Positions 35,965-45,933 are shown, counted from the stretch's first letter. The stretch is 64,000 bases of DNA from Aquisalinus luteolus (GCF_009712425.2 NZ_VCJR02000001.1:1740001-1804000); one strand, 5' to 3'. Numbers and translations are program-made. The notes: generated from the sequence alone by a model not told the origin.

Positions 35965-37443
35965 ATGGCAGACGGTAATATTCATAAGGCTCCTGATACG
36001 GAGCAAAAAGAGCCCTTCAATATCGACGCGGAGCAGGCAATTCTCGGCGCGATCCTGTTCGATAACGAGATTTTCTATCGTGTTTCCTCGTTCCTGAAGG
36101 GCGAGCACTTCTACGACCCCGTCCACCAGCTGATCTATGTCGCCTGCGAGAAGCTGATCTCTTCCGGCCGCCTCGCCTCACCCGTCACGCTCAACACTTA
36201 CCTGGCCGACAATCCGGCGATGGGCGATATCGGCGGCTCTCGCTATCTCTCCGACCTCGCGATGAACGTCCCGTCCACCGCCGGCGCATGGGACTATGCC
36301 CGCGTGGTCTTTGACCTGTCCGTCTCGCGCGGCCTTGTCCGACTTGGCGGCGAGATGATTGATCGCGCCCGCTCCGCTGACATCGACGATGACCCGCAGA
36401 CGCAGGTCCAGACGGCGGAGGCCGAACTCTACAAGCTCGCCGAGACCGGCAAATATGGCGGCGGCTTCGTCACCTTCGAGAGCGCGCTGGCCGAAGCGAT
36501 CAACATCGCCAATGCCGCCTATGAACGCGGCGGCGGCCTTGCCGGTGTCTCGACCGGCCTTGTCGATGTCGACAAGCATATGGGCGGCCTGCACAAGTCC
36601 GACCTCATTATCCTCGCCGGGCGCCCGTCCATGGGCAAGACCGCGCTGGTCACCAACATCGCCGTCAACGCCGCCAAGGCCTATCGCCCGGAGCGGCAGG
36701 CCGACGGCTCGATCAAGGCAGCCGAAGGCGGCATTGTCGGCTTCTTCTCGCTGGAGATGTCCGCCGACCAGCTCGCCGGCCGTATCCTGTCGGAGTTTTC
36801 CGAAATCCCGTCGGACCGCATCCGCCGCGGCGATATCGACCAGTCCGACTTCGAGCGTATCTATGAAGCCGCGCAGACGCTGAATGATATCCCGCTCTAC
36901 ATCGACGACACCGGCGGTCTATCCATCGCCCAGCTCGCCGCCCGTGCCCGCCGCCTGAAGCGCCAGCACGGCCTGAACGTATTGATCATCGACTACCTCC
37001 AGCTCCTCTCCGGCTCCAAGAAATCCGGCGACAACCGCGTGCAGGAGATCACCGAGATCACCGTTGGCCTGAAAGCCTTGGCAAAAGAACTGGAAGTGCC
37101 GGTCATCGCCCTCTCCCAGCTCTCCCGCCAGGTTGAGCAGCGCGAGGACAAGCGCCCGCAGCTCTCAGACCTTCGCGAATCCGGCTCGATCGAGCAGGAC
37201 GCCGACGTCGTCCTCTTCGTCTATCGCGAGGAATACTACCTCTCCCGCGCCGAACCGCGCGAGGGCACGCCGGAACATCTTCAGTGGCAGGAAGATTGCG
37301 ACAAGGCCGCCGGCAAGGCGGAGGTCATCATCGGCAAGCAGCGTCACGGCCCCATCGGCAATATCAAGCTCGCCTTCGACGCCTCCATCGTCAAGTTCGG
37401 CAACCTCGCCCAGCCAGACCGCTACGAAGACGACCGGTTCTGA
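35965..37443 (+). CDS. dnaB: Replicative DNA helicase DnaB
   Basis: The hexameric helicase that unwinds DNA at the replication fork. The 492-residue product shows the N-terminal helical domain (EQAILGAILFDNE), the linker, and the RecA-like domain with Walker A AGRPSMGKTAL, FFSLEMSADQLAGR, Walker B NVLIIDYLQLL, SQLSRQVEQREDKRP and SGSIEQDADVVLFVYRE. Ordinary length, single gene, with a good match to alphaproteobacterial DnaB. It is followed by alr 71 bases downstream. Confidence 0.97.
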   Translation: MADGNIHKAPDTEQKEPFNIDAEQAILGAILFDNEIFYRVSSFLKGEHFYDPVHQLIYVACEKLISSGRLASPVTLNTYLADNPAMGDIGGSRYLSDLAMNVPSTAGAWDYARVVFDLSVSRGLVRLGGEMIDRARSADIDDDPQTQVQTAEAELYKLAETGKYGGGFVTFESALAEAINIANAAYERGGGLAGVSTGLVDVDKHMGGLHKSDLIILAGRPSMGKTALVTNIAVNAAKAYRPERQADGSIKAAEGGIVGFFSLEMSADQLAGRILSEFSEIPSDRIRRGDIDQSDFERIYEAAQTLNDIPLYIDDTGGLSIAQLAARARRLKRQHGLNVLIIDYLQLLSGSKKSGDNRVQEITEITVGLKALAKELEVPVIALSQLSRQVEQREDKRPQLSDLRESGSIEQDADVVLFVYREEYYLSRAEPREGTPEHLQWQEDCDKAAGKAEVIIGKQRHGPIGNIKLAFDASIVKFGNLAQPDRYEDDRF

Positions 37444-37514
37444 TTACTGCAAGGCAGCAAAAGCCCTCACTCTGCCTCTTTCCCGGCGCAAAGGATTGGC
37501 ATACTGCTGATATC

Positions 37515-38612
37515 ATGAGTGTCATCATTACCAGCCACCGCCCGCGCCTGACCGTCGACCTTGCCGCCGTCGCGGAGAATTACCGCACTCTCGCCGCCAT
37601 GCGCCCGAAGGCGGAGATGGCGGCCGTGGTGAAGGCAAACTGCTACGGCCTCGGCGTCGATCGCATCGCGCCAACGCTCTACGAGGCGGGCTGCCGCACT
37701 TTCTTCGTCGCCTATTCTTTCGAGGGCGTGCACCTGCGCTGGCTCTTGTCGGAGTACGACGAAAATGTCCGCATCTGCGTCTTCAACGGCCCGACGGACG
37801 ATGTCGAGATCTACACAAGGCACCGCCTGACGCCCATCCTCAACACCATCGACCAGATGAGCATGTGGCGCACCCATGGCAACGAAGCGCCCTGCATGGT
37901 CCATCTCGACACCGGCATGAATCGCCTCGGCCTCAGCGAGGATGATTTCGACGCCATCTGCACGCCGGAGATGGCAGAACTGAACGTCACCCACCTCATC
38001 AGCCACTTCGCCCATGGCTCAGACCCGAAGTCCCCGCGCAACAGGATGCAGGCGGAGAAGTTCGCAACCCATTTCAACGCGCTCGCGGCTCTCTGGCCGG
38101 GCCTGAAGCCCAGCCTGTCGGCCTCCGCCGGGCTGTTCCTGCCGCTGGAAATCGACGAAGCGCTTGCCCGTCCGGGCGTCACACTTTACGGCGCCGGGCC
38201 GCAGGACCATCCTGAAAGCACACTGAAAACCGTCGCCAGCCTCCATGCGCCGATCCTGCAGATCCGCGACATCTCACCTGGCGAGACCTGCGGCTATTCC
38301 GGCACCTTTACGGCAAGGCACCCGACACGCCTTGCCACCATCGGCATCGGCTACGCCGACGGTTATTGCCGTGCGCTGTCCAACAAGGGGGTAGTACGGA
38401 TCAACGGCCAGAATTGCTCCGTGGTCGGCAATGTTTCCATGGACCTGATCATTGCCGATATTTCCGACGTCGAGGACGACACGCAGGTCGGCGACATGGC
38501 GGAGTGTTTCGGGGAGAATATCAGGGTCGAAGACCACGCAGCCCGCGCCGGCACCATCGCCTATGAGATTTTCACCATGCTGGGAGGCCGCATCGACCGG
38601 GTCTACAGGTGA
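37515..38612 (+). CDS. alr: Alanine racemase
   Basis: A PLP enzyme interconverting L- and D-alanine for peptidoglycan. The 365-residue product starts MSVIITSHRPRLTVDLAAVA. The PLP lysine sits in AAVVKANCYGLG (K near residue 40), and the catalytic tyrosine region TIGIGYADGYCR is near residue 275. VSMDLIIADIS and the C-terminal YEIFTMLGGRIDRVY match the family. The ATG at 37515 is chosen from the N-terminal alignment to the family; no strong ribosome-binding site is visible. dnaB-alr adjacency is common in bacteria. Confidence 0.95.
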   Translation: MSVIITSHRPRLTVDLAAVAENYRTLAAMRPKAEMAAVVKANCYGLGVDRIAPTLYEAGCRTFFVAYSFEGVHLRWLLSEYDENVRICVFNGPTDDVEIYTRHRLTPILNTIDQMSMWRTHGNEAPCMVHLDTGMNRLGLSEDDFDAICTPEMAELNVTHLISHFAHGSDPKSPRNRMQAEKFATHFNALAALWPGLKPSLSASAGLFLPLEIDEALARPGVTLYGAGPQDHPESTLKTVASLHAPILQIRDISPGETCGYSGTFTARHPTRLATIGIGYADGYCRALSNKGVVRINGQNCSVVGNVSMDLIIADISDVEDDTQVGDMAECFGENIRVEDHAARAGTIAYEIFTMLGGRIDRVYR

Positions 38613-38629
38613 CAGTCAGCCGGTAGCTC

Positions 38630-40948
38630 TCAGGCCCCGGCCACCTTCTTCACCACGTTGTCCTGCCCTCTGGTCCATTTCGCCAGCACGTCCAGAACGT
38701 CCTGCTGCTTGACCGGCTTGGTCAGGTAATCATCCATGTCGTGGTCGCGGCAGATCTGCTCCTGCCCTTTCAGCGCATGGGCTGTAAGGCAGATGATCGG
38801 CGTGCGCGCCCTGCCCGTCTCCTTCTCCAGCGAGCGGATAAACGTCGTTGCCTCATAGCCATCCATGACAGGCATGGACAGGTCCATCAGCACGGCATCG
38901 AAATCCATCTCGCGCACCATGTCGCAGGCAATCTGGCCGTTCTCGGCGAAGGTCAGCTCATAGGCCGTGCTCGCCAGGATCGACCCGACGACGAGACGGT
39001 TGACCTCATTATCCTCGACAATCAGGACACGCTTGCCCGCTCCGGCCTCACGGGCATTGCCCGGTGTGGCGTCCCTGGCAGTCAGATCGGGCATGGACTG
39101 GCTCTCTCCCAGCAGCAGGCGCGATATCTCGTTATAGAGCACGGCGGACTTGAACGGCTTGACCGCAAAGTGCCGCACGCCGGTATCGCGCAGTGTGCTG
39201 ATATACTGATCGTCGTCCACGGCTGGCGTCACCACGATGCGGTTGGCATCGATAATACCATTCTCCAGCAGGGCGTTGACGCACTCAGCCGTTGCCATGT
39301 CCGGCAACCGGTCGTTCAGGATCACCGCATCGAATGGCATGCCATGCTGGCGGGCGTCAGAGGCCAGCCTGATCAGGTCATCTGCCACATCACAAGTCGC
39401 CACGGCGGCACCCCAATGCTCGCATAGTTCCCGTGTTGCCTGCAGGCTGATTGCGGGCGTATCGGCAATCAGCACACGATATCCATCCAGCCTGTCCTTG
39501 CGCTCACAGCGCGCGCCGGCACGGCGATCGACCGGCAGCGGCAGGGAAATCCAGAATGTCGAGCCCTTGCCATGCTCTGACGTCACGCCCAGCTCACCAC
39601 CCATCAGGTCGACAAGACGGCGTGAGATTGCAAGGCCAAGGCCGGTACCGCCATATTTGCGTGTGGTCGATTGCTCGGCCTGTGCGAACTCATCGAAAAT
39701 TTCGTGAACCTTGTCCTCGGCTATGCCGATGCCGGTATCCTCGATTTCGATATGACAGGAGACGACATCACCACTCATCCGGCCGCTGACATTGATCGCA
39801 ACATAGCCTTCCTCGGTAAATTTGATTGCATTACCGACGAGATTGGTGATGACCTGGCGGATACGCCCGACATCGCCGATCATCGACATCGGCAGTTCCG
39901 GGTCGCAGCGCAGCACGATCTCCAGCCCTTTTTCCTGGGCCCGCATGCGCAACAGCGTCGCGACATCCTCGATCGCCATGCGCAGGTTGAACGGATAGGG
40001 ATCGAGCTCCAGCTTGCCGGACTCGATCTTGGAGAAGTCGAGGATATCGTTGATCAGGACGAGGAGAGAGTTGCCCGACTTGTAGATCGTGTCCGCGAAC
40101 ATCTGCTGGCGATCGTTCAGCGGCGTATTCATCAGCTGTTCCGACATGCCCAGAACTCCGTTCATGGGTGTGCGGATTTCATGGCTCATATTGGCAAGGA
40201 ATGCCGATTTCGCCTTGTTGGCGGCTTCAGCCTGGTCCAGTGCCTGCGCCAGTTCTTCGGTGCGCTCTTCCACCCGGCGCTCAAGGTCGTTGAACAGGCT
40301 TTTCAGCTGCAGCGCCATGGTCTGGAAGCTTTTCGCGAGGGACCCGAACTCGTCACTGCGGTTTGCGCCCGGCACCTTGTCAGGCCAATTGCGCCCGTCA
40401 TAGGCGCGCACGGCGGCATCAAGGCGCGTCACCGGCCTGACGATCGACCAGATCGCCCAGCCCAGAACCGCACAGACCAGCAGCATGATGATCGCGATCC
40501 GCGTCAGAGACGTAATCAGTTCAGCCCGCAATTCCGCCGTGATACGGTCGGCACTGAACGCCACCTGCAGATTGCCCAGCACCTGTCCATTGGTCGCTAG
40601 GATGCTCGCTTCCTCTGTCATCCGCGTATCGACATCGACGTCCTCGCGGTTTTCCGTCAGGATCTTGCCATTGAATTCGATCAGGTCGACGGCAACCACA
40701 TCCTGGTGATCCAGCAGCGCCTCGAGTATGTTTTCGATGACATCCACATCATACTCGTACAATGGCAGCGACAACGAATGAGCGGTCGTCTCCGTCAGGA
40801 ACGATCGCTCGGCCTGGAATTTTTCCAGTTGCGTATCACGCGTGTAGTCGAAACGGCGCCATGCCTCGAATGACAGGATCGCCATGATCAGTGTCAGGGT
40901 TACAATACCGGTCTTGAGGGCGATCTTGTTGTTGATTTGTCTCAGCAT
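38630..40948 (-). CDS. Hybrid sensor histidine kinase with two receiver domains
   Basis: The 772-residue inner-membrane kinase has helices at 10-29 and 151-170 flanking a periplasmic sensor of about 120 residues, then HAMP (171-224), coiled coil, HisKA with phosphorylated H256 in [11 protein letters not shown], and HATPase (N373, [17 protein letters not shown]). Receiver 1 (about 490-615) is degenerate at its first acidic patch (IADT) but keeps D546 and K597. Receiver 2 (640-760) is canonical, with D689 in LMDLSMP and K744. No HPt domain. It is translated 3 bases after a periplasmic binding protein gene, so the two probably act as a sensor pair. The output partner is not in the window. Confidence 0.9.
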   Translation of the reverse strand: MLRQINNKIALKTGIVTLTLIMAILSFEAWRRFDYTRDTQLEKFQAERSFLTETTAHSLSLPLYEYDVDVIENILEALLDHQDVVAVDLIEFNGKILTENREDVDVDTRMTEEASILATNGQVLGNLQVAFSADRITAELRAELITSLTRIAIIMLLVCAVLGWAIWSIVRPVTRLDAAVRAYDGRNWPDKVPGANRSDEFGSLAKSFQTMALQLKSLFNDLERRVEERTEELAQALDQAEAANKAKSAFLANMSHEIRTPMNGVLGMSEQLMNTPLNDRQQMFADTIYKSGNSLLVLINDILDFSKIESGKLELDPYPFNLRMAIEDVATLLRMRAQEKGLEIVLRCDPELPMSMIGDVGRIRQVITNLVGNAIKFTEEGYVAINVSGRMSGDVVSCHIEIEDTGIGIAEDKVHEIFDEFAQAEQSTTRKYGGTGLGLAISRRLVDLMGGELGVTSEHGKGSTFWISLPLPVDRRAGARCERKDRLDGYRVLIADTPAISLQATRELCEHWGAAVATCDVADDLIRLASDARQHGMPFDAVILNDRLPDMATAECVNALLENGIIDANRIVVTPAVDDDQYISTLRDTGVRHFAVKPFKSAVLYNEISRLLLGESQSMPDLTARDATPGNAREAGAGKRVLIVEDNEVNRLVVGSILASTAYELTFAENGQIACDMVREMDFDAVLMDLSMPVMDGYEATTFIRSLEKETGRARTPIICLTAHALKGQEQICRDHDMDDYLTKPVKQQDVLDVLAKWTRGQDNVVKKVAGA

Positions 40949-40951
40949 GAT

Positions 40952-42100
40952 TTACCCTCTCGACTGGTTTTTCATGTCGAAGAACATGTCGATGGAAATG
41001 GTTTCGAAGTCAGCGGACTGAAGCTTTTCGCAGGTGATCTGCGAGAAATCGAGGCTGCGCCAGTCGCGGTTCTCGATCAGCTCCTCATAAGCTTCCTTTT
41101 CCGGTGTCATGATACTGAGCACGGAATCGAGCGACGGGTCCTTGCCCGTACTCGCATAGTCACACCCCTCGTCATACCGCTTCACGATGGCCAGCGAGAA
41201 ACCCATATCGAGGATATGCCCGCCCATCGAGGCACTCATTCGCCCTTCATTCAGGGCATCCAGCGCCTCCGGTGTCCAGTCCATGCCGCCAACGAGAACC
41301 TGCTCTGTCTGCGGATCGATTTCCTCCAGTATGGCGAGGGCCATGGAATCATTAGCAACCCAGACGATATCGAAATCGCCATAGCGGTTCTTCAGGAGGG
41401 AATATTTCTGACGGGCAATACTGGGTGTCCAGCGTGCGGTCACGACCTGCGCCAGCTCGACATTCTCGCTTTCGGCGACGGCGCGCTTCAGTCCCTCGAC
41501 ACGTTTGACAGCGGCGGTACTGGCATAGGAGCCGGAGATACCGATCATGCGCAGGGTCTTGCCTGGCTTCTGGCGCTGTGCCTCAGCGATCAGGTATTTC
41601 GCAAGGTCGTAGCCGGCACGCTCGTCATCAGGGATCAGGCGACCGATCCAGTTGGGCAGCGTCTCGCGCGGCCCGCCAATCAGCGCCTCGCCCTCTTCCG
41701 TCAGGTCCGCATTAAACAGGAAAGATTTGACCCCATGCTCATCAAGATATTGCAGCGCCTGTTCGGCACCCATGCGATAATTGACGATCAGGGCATAGTC
41801 GGGTTTATCACGCTGCTCGACCCGTGCACTGATGGCATCGAAGATTTCCTTGCGGCTCGATCCGGAATAGATGAGCTCAAAATCGATCTGAAGGTCTTCA
41901 GCAGCAGCGCGCGCCACATCGACGATGATCTGCGTCCACATATCTGCCGGCTCCCGCCCGGCATAAAAGAACACGACCGTCGGTCGGCTTGCCGGCGCAG
42001 TCAATCCGTATTTCGTTTGCGCAACAGACTGGCCGCCGCCTGCACCAAGCACAGCAAGCAACACCACAATCAGTCCGGCGATGTGATTTTTCTTTATCAT
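40952..42100 (-). CDS. Periplasmic sugar-binding-type protein paired with the sensor kinase
   Basis: The 382-residue product has a Sec signal peptide (IAGLIVVLLAVLGAGGGQSVAQ) and a type I periplasmic binding protein fold similar to ribose/LacI-like binding proteins: VVFFYAGREPADMWTQI near the N-terminus, YLDEHGV, RMIGISGSYAS and DIVWVANDSMALAILEE. No transporter genes accompany it; instead it precedes a hybrid kinase by 3 bases. The arrangement recalls LuxP-LuxQ, where the binding protein presents a ligand to the kinase sensor domain. A sugar or related ligand of the adjacent arabinose locus is plausible, but that is inference. Confidence 0.85.
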   Translation of the reverse strand: MIKKNHIAGLIVVLLAVLGAGGGQSVAQTKYGLTAPASRPTVVFFYAGREPADMWTQIIVDVARAAAEDLQIDFELIYSGSSRKEIFDAISARVEQRDKPDYALIVNYRMGAEQALQYLDEHGVKSFLFNADLTEEGEALIGGPRETLPNWIGRLIPDDERAGYDLAKYLIAEAQRQKPGKTLRMIGISGSYASTAAVKRVEGLKRAVAESENVELAQVVTARWTPSIARQKYSLLKNRYGDFDIVWVANDSMALAILEEIDPQTEQVLVGGMDWTPEALDALNEGRMSASMGGHILDMGFSLAIVKRYDEGCDYASTGKDPSLDSVLSIMTPEKEAYEELIENRDWRSLDFSQITCEKLQSADFETISIDMFFDMKNQSRG

Positions 42101-42150
42101 TATACCACCCGAGCGAACTCCCCGGGCGGCACTCTACTTGAGATTGGTTA

Positions 42151-42175
42151 AGCGCTGGTTAGGGTAACCAGTGCT
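42151..42175. promoter_or_regulatory. Near-perfect palindrome upstream of the sensor operon
   Basis: AGCGCTGGTTA (42151-42161) and TAACCAGTGCT (42165-42175) are inverted with one mismatch around GGG. The site stands 51 bases before the binding-protein start codon and includes TGGTTAGGGTAACCA, which resembles LacI-type half sites seen elsewhere in this locus. Confidence 0.5.
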
Positions 42176-42178
42176 GGA

Positions 42179-42202
42179 GAAACCGCTCAAACAGGCGGTT
42201 TC
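42179..42202 (-). terminator. Hairpin after the SDR gene
   Basis: GAAACCGC (42179-42186) and GCGGTTTC (42195-42202) form a perfect 8-bp stem 10 bases after the SDR stop codon. No T-run follows on the minus strand, so termination efficiency is uncertain. Confidence 0.4.
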
Positions 42203-42211
42203 CGACCAGAA

Positions 42212-42967
42212 TCAGCGCGACAGCCAGCCGCCATCGACCGGCAGCGTGGTACCATGAACGTAGTCAGACGCGCTGGCAGAAAGAAATACCGCTGCCCCGC
42301 CAAGATCGGCTGGGTCGCCCCAGCGACCGGCCGGAATGCGGCCGAGGATCTCTGCATTGCGCGTCTTGTCCGCGCGCAACGCCTCTGTGTTATTTGTAGC
42401 GAAATAGCCGGGCGCGATGGCGTTTACGTTGATGCCCTTGCCTGCCCATTCATTGGCCAACAGACGGGTCAGGCCCATCACGCCGCTTTTTGATGATGTA
42501 TATGACGCAACCCGGATACCACCCTGGTAGGACAGCATGGAAGCAATATTGATGATCTTGCCGGTCGCACCACGGCCTGTCACATGCCGCGCGAAAGCCT
42601 GGCACAGGAAGAAGACAGACCGGATATTGACGTTCATCACATCGTCCCAGTCGCTCTCGGTGAATTCCAGCGCGTCATTGCGGCGGATGATCCCGGCATT
42701 GTTGACGAGGATGTCGACCTGGCCTGCGGCGGAGACCGCATCGTCCATCGCCTTGGCCGGTGCGTCAGGCTCGCCGAAATCGGCGGTGACTTCGTGAAAT
42801 GCCCGTCCTGCGTCAGTTACAGCCTTGCCTGTCTCCGCTGCACTGGACCGGCCGGCGGCCACGATATCGGCACCAGCACCGGCAAGAGCGATCGCGATAG
42901 CTTGACCAAGACCCGTATTGGCACCGGTGACGAGCGCTGTTTTACCTGTAAGATCGAAAGCGGACAT
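42212..42967 (-). CDS. KduD-like short-chain dehydrogenase
   Basis: A classical SDR of 251 residues: NAD(P)-binding TGANTGLGQ at the N-terminus, NNAG, and the catalytic Y-x3-K in SYTSSKSG, then NAIAPGYFATNNT and the C-terminal TTLPVDGGWLSR. The sequence resembles 2-dehydro-3-deoxy-gluconate dehydrogenases (KduD) and related sugar-acid SDRs. In an arabinose locus without other uronate genes its substrate is unclear. The start at 42967 (MSAFDLTGK) follows GGAA-like sequence; a codon five residues upstream is also in frame. A quasi-palindromic operator lies upstream and a LacI gene precedes it. Confidence 0.8.
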   Translation of the reverse strand: MSAFDLTGKTALVTGANTGLGQAIAIALAGAGADIVAAGRSSAAETGKAVTDAGRAFHEVTADFGEPDAPAKAMDDAVSAAGQVDILVNNAGIIRRNDALEFTESDWDDVMNVNIRSVFFLCQAFARHVTGRGATGKIINIASMLSYQGGIRVASYTSSKSGVMGLTRLLANEWAGKGINVNAIAPGYFATNNTEALRADKTRNAEILGRIPAGRWGDPADLGGAAVFLSASASDYVHGTTLPVDGGWLSR

Positions 42968-43004
42968 GGGATTTTCCTGCATTTTGCGTCAGTTGCAGCC
43001 ACAA

Positions 43005-43018
43005 TGTAACCGGTAACA
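43005..43018. promoter_or_regulatory. LacI-type operator upstream of the SDR gene
   Basis: TGTAACCGGTAACA is a quasi-palindrome with the central CCGG typical of many LacI-family operators (one mismatched pair). It lies 38 bases before the SDR start, and the gene directly upstream encodes a LacI-type regulator. Confidence 0.5.
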
Positions 43019-43066
43019 TTTTCCAGTGCAACCGGCTGGGGAAGTTAATTACCCCAACCCTTACAA

Positions 43067-44188
43067 TCACTTACGCGGAGCAGCTGTAGATTCACGCTCA
43101 ATGAGCCACGGCGTGCATGTTTCATCTCCTCCAGCCAGCCCCTCCTGCTCCTTCAACAAGAGCAGCTTTTCGGCGGCCAGTTCGCCAAGGCGCGAGACCG
43201 GCGAATGGACGGTAGTGATACGCGGCCAGACGCTGATGGAGATCTGGAAATCGTCATAGCCCATGATGGACATGTCATCCGGCACCCTCAGTCCGGCGAT
43301 GCTGAGGGCCTGCAACACGCCGACAGCCATTTCGTCATTAGCCGCGAAGATCGCGGTTGGACGCGGATCCATCTGCAGCAACTCCCTGCCGCGTTCGAGG
43401 CCGGACTGGAACGTGTATGCCCCGTCCCGCACCAGGGCCGGATCAAGCGTCAGGCCGCGCTCTGCCAGCGCCTCTTCAAAACCGGCCCGGCGCTCCCGCG
43501 ACGAGCGGAACGACGGCTTGCCGGAAATGAACCCGATCCGTTCATGGCCGAGCCCCGCCAGATGCCGGCCCGCCTCGCGTCCACCGATCCGGTCGTTCGA
43601 AACGATCATGTTGTCATTGTCTTCCAGGGCGACAGAGGCAATGCGGATATAGGCGCAGCCGATCTCGCGCAGCATTTCGACGATGCGCTCGTCTTCCGAA
43701 ACGGAGGGGGTCAGGATCACCCCGAACAGCTTCAGCCGTTCAATGAATTGCCGCACATCCTGCAGGAAAGTATCGCTCTCGCGGTCGCATGGATGCAGGA
43801 CCAGCTCATGTCCGCTCTTGTTCAGCCCGGCCAGGATGCCCTGCTGCATGTTCACGACATATTGCGGGTTCGGATTATCGTAGATCATCCCGATCAGATA
43901 GGAATGGCGAAAGGCAAGGCCCCGCGCCTGCGGGTCAGGCGAAAACCCGACAATGTCGATGACCTTGCCGATCTCCGTGCGAGTCTTTTCCTTCACCAGC
44001 GGCGAATTGTTGATGACCCGGGAGACAGTCCGCTTGGACACACCGGCGATTCTCGCGACATCATTGATCGTCGGTTTCCTTGACGAACCATGACGCTCGC
44101 GCCATTCCTCGGCAGCCGCGACCGGCTCTATCGCCTCGTCTTCAGTGCTCACGCTCTGGCCTTCCCGGCTTGATAATCGGGCCTGCAT
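43067..44188 (-). CDS. LacI-family transcriptional regulator
   Basis: The 373-residue product carries a poorly conserved extension of about 38 residues, then the HTH TINDVARIAGVSKRTVSRVINNS (residues 40-62) with hinge helix, and a periplasmic-binding-protein-like effector domain (YLIGMIYDNPNPQY, FAANDEMAVGVLQAL, MSIMGYDDFQ). It sits between the SDR gene and araB on the same strand and is the only transcription factor in the arabinose locus, so it is the obvious candidate regulator. Paired sites GTAACAAAT / ATTTGTTAC upstream suggest autoregulation. Confidence 0.92.
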   Translation of the reverse strand: MQARLSSREGQSVSTEDEAIEPVAAAEEWRERHGSSRKPTINDVARIAGVSKRTVSRVINNSPLVKEKTRTEIGKVIDIVGFSPDPQARGLAFRHSYLIGMIYDNPNPQYVVNMQQGILAGLNKSGHELVLHPCDRESDTFLQDVRQFIERLKLFGVILTPSVSEDERIVEMLREIGCAYIRIASVALEDNDNMIVSNDRIGGREAGRHLAGLGHERIGFISGKPSFRSSRERRAGFEEALAERGLTLDPALVRDGAYTFQSGLERGRELLQMDPRPTAIFAANDEMAVGVLQALSIAGLRVPDDMSIMGYDDFQISISVWPRITTVHSPVSRLGELAAEKLLLLKEQEGLAGGDETCTPWLIERESTAAPRK

Positions 44189-44198
44189 ACCAAATCAG

Positions 44199-44230
44199 GT
44201 AACAAATCAGCAGGTAATTCAATTTGTTAC
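44199..44230. promoter_or_regulatory. Inverted repeat upstream of the LacI-type gene
   Basis: GTAACAAAT (44199-44207) and ATTTGTTAC (44222-44230) are perfect 9-base inverted arms separated by 14 bases, 10 bases before the regulator's start. They are suited to autoregulatory binding or may form a hairpin. Confidence 0.45.
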
Positions 44231-44260
44231 GCTGTTTGGCACGAGGCAGCAAGCACCGGC

Positions 44261-45913
44261 TCAGGCAGTCAATTGCGTCTCGATGAATTCACCGAAGGGC
44301 GCATAGTGCTCCTGGTAAACCTTGTCGTACCATGCAGCCCGCGCCGGATCGGGCGTGTATTCAGCTTCGAAGCCCTGCCCCATGGCCGACTGCGCCTCCT
44401 CGACCGATTTGTGCACGCCGCTGGCAATGGCCGCGAACATCGCCGCGCCGAGGGCACAGGTCTGTTCGGACCGGGCAACACGGATCGGCATGTTCAGGAC
44501 GTCAGCCATGATCTGCATGACAAGGGGCGATTTCTGCGCGACGCCGCCCAGAGCGATGACATCGTCAATGGCGACACCCTCGCGGCGGAAGCGCTCGACG
44601 ATGGCGCGGGAGCCGAAGCAGGTCGCCTCGACCAGCGCCCGGAAGATGCGCGGCGCATCGGAGCCGAGCGACAGCCCGGCAATCGCGCCCTTCACCGCCT
44701 GGCTCGCATCGGGCGTGCGGCGGCCATTCATCCAGTCAACGGCGACAATGGAGGATTCCTCCGGCGCGATCTTTTCGGCTTCCTTGCTCAGGGCAGGGAT
44801 CAGTTTTGCGCGCACGGTCTCAGCACCCGCCTTGTCATCCATCAAATTCTTGAGCGGCCAGGCGAGTACATCAGCAAACCACGCATAAAGATCGCCGAAG
44901 GCCGACTGCCCGGCCTCCAGCCCGATATAGCCGGGCGCGACGGAGCCATCGACCTGCCCGCAGATGCCGGCGACGGTCTTGCCGCCAATCGCCTCTTCCG
45001 GCGCGATCATGATATCGCAGGTCGACGTGCCGATGACCCGGCTGAGGCTGCCCGGCCGCACTTCGCCACCGACCGCGCCCATGTGGCAGTCGAATGCGCC
45101 GATGCCGACGACAGCCTCGCGCGAAATGCCAAGCCTGTCGGCCCATTCCGGCAGGATCGTGCCGACCGCCTGATCGCTGGTGAACGTATCCGCAGAGAAG
45201 CGTTCGCGATAGCCCGCAAGGCGCGGCTCGATCGCCGTCAGGAAGCCTTCTTCCGGCAGGCCGCCCCATTCCTCCGACCACAACGCCTTGTGACCGGCGG
45301 CGCAGCGCCCGCGGCGTACCTCGCCCGGCTGAACCTTGCCTGTCAGCAGCGCCGGCATCCAGTCGCAATGCTCGATCCACGCACGCGCGACATCATGCAC
45401 CTTGTCATTGCCCTTCAGCACATGGGCCATCTTCGCCAGCACCCATTCCGATGAATAGATGCCGCCGACATATTTCAGGTAATCCGTGTTCCACGTCTTC
45501 GACAGCGTATTGATGTGTTCGGCTTCCTTGATCGCTGTGTGGTCCTTCCACAGGACGAACATGGCGTCTGGCTCCTCAGCGAAATCATCGCGCAGGGCGA
45601 GCGGGATACCGTCCTCGTCGACAAGACACGGCGTCGAGCCGGTCGTGTCGAACGAAATCCCGACGACCTTCTCGCCTGCGCCCTCGCCTGCCTGCGCCAG
45701 TGCCTCGGCGACACTTGCCTCCAGTGCATCGATATAATCCTGCGGGTGCTGACGATACTGGTCCTTTGCAGGCTCGCAATACTGCCTGCGGCTCCAGCGC
45801 TCATAGGGCGCGACCGACATGCCGAGGGTTTCGCCGGTCAGCGCATCGGCCAGAAAGGCGCGCGCTGAATCCGTGCCGTAATCGAGGCCGAGGACAAGTT
45901 TCTGCTCGCTCAC
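44261..45913 (-). CDS. araB: Ribulokinase
   Basis: It phosphorylates L-ribulose (and other ribuloses) with ATP. The 550-residue FGGY kinase starts SEQKLVLGLDYGTDSARAFLADA and includes VVGISFDTTGSTPCLV, the signature GIGAFDCHMGAVGG, VAVDWMNGRRTPDAS and the FGGY-type IALGGVAQKSPLVMQIMAD segment. Length and motifs fit araB. It is the last gene of the ara operon in transcription order: symporter, araA, araD, araB; araD precedes it by 20 bases. Confidence 0.95.
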   Translation of the reverse strand: MSEQKLVLGLDYGTDSARAFLADALTGETLGMSVAPYERWSRRQYCEPAKDQYRQHPQDYIDALEASVAEALAQAGEGAGEKVVGISFDTTGSTPCLVDEDGIPLALRDDFAEEPDAMFVLWKDHTAIKEAEHINTLSKTWNTDYLKYVGGIYSSEWVLAKMAHVLKGNDKVHDVARAWIEHCDWMPALLTGKVQPGEVRRGRCAAGHKALWSEEWGGLPEEGFLTAIEPRLAGYRERFSADTFTSDQAVGTILPEWADRLGISREAVVGIGAFDCHMGAVGGEVRPGSLSRVIGTSTCDIMIAPEEAIGGKTVAGICGQVDGSVAPGYIGLEAGQSAFGDLYAWFADVLAWPLKNLMDDKAGAETVRAKLIPALSKEAEKIAPEESSIVAVDWMNGRRTPDASQAVKGAIAGLSLGSDAPRIFRALVEATCFGSRAIVERFRREGVAIDDVIALGGVAQKSPLVMQIMADVLNMPIRVARSEQTCALGAAMFAAIASGVHKSVEEAQSAMGQGFEAEYTPDPARAAWYDKVYQEHYAPFGEFIETQLTA

Positions 45914-45933
45914 TTTAATCTGCTCCGTTTAGT

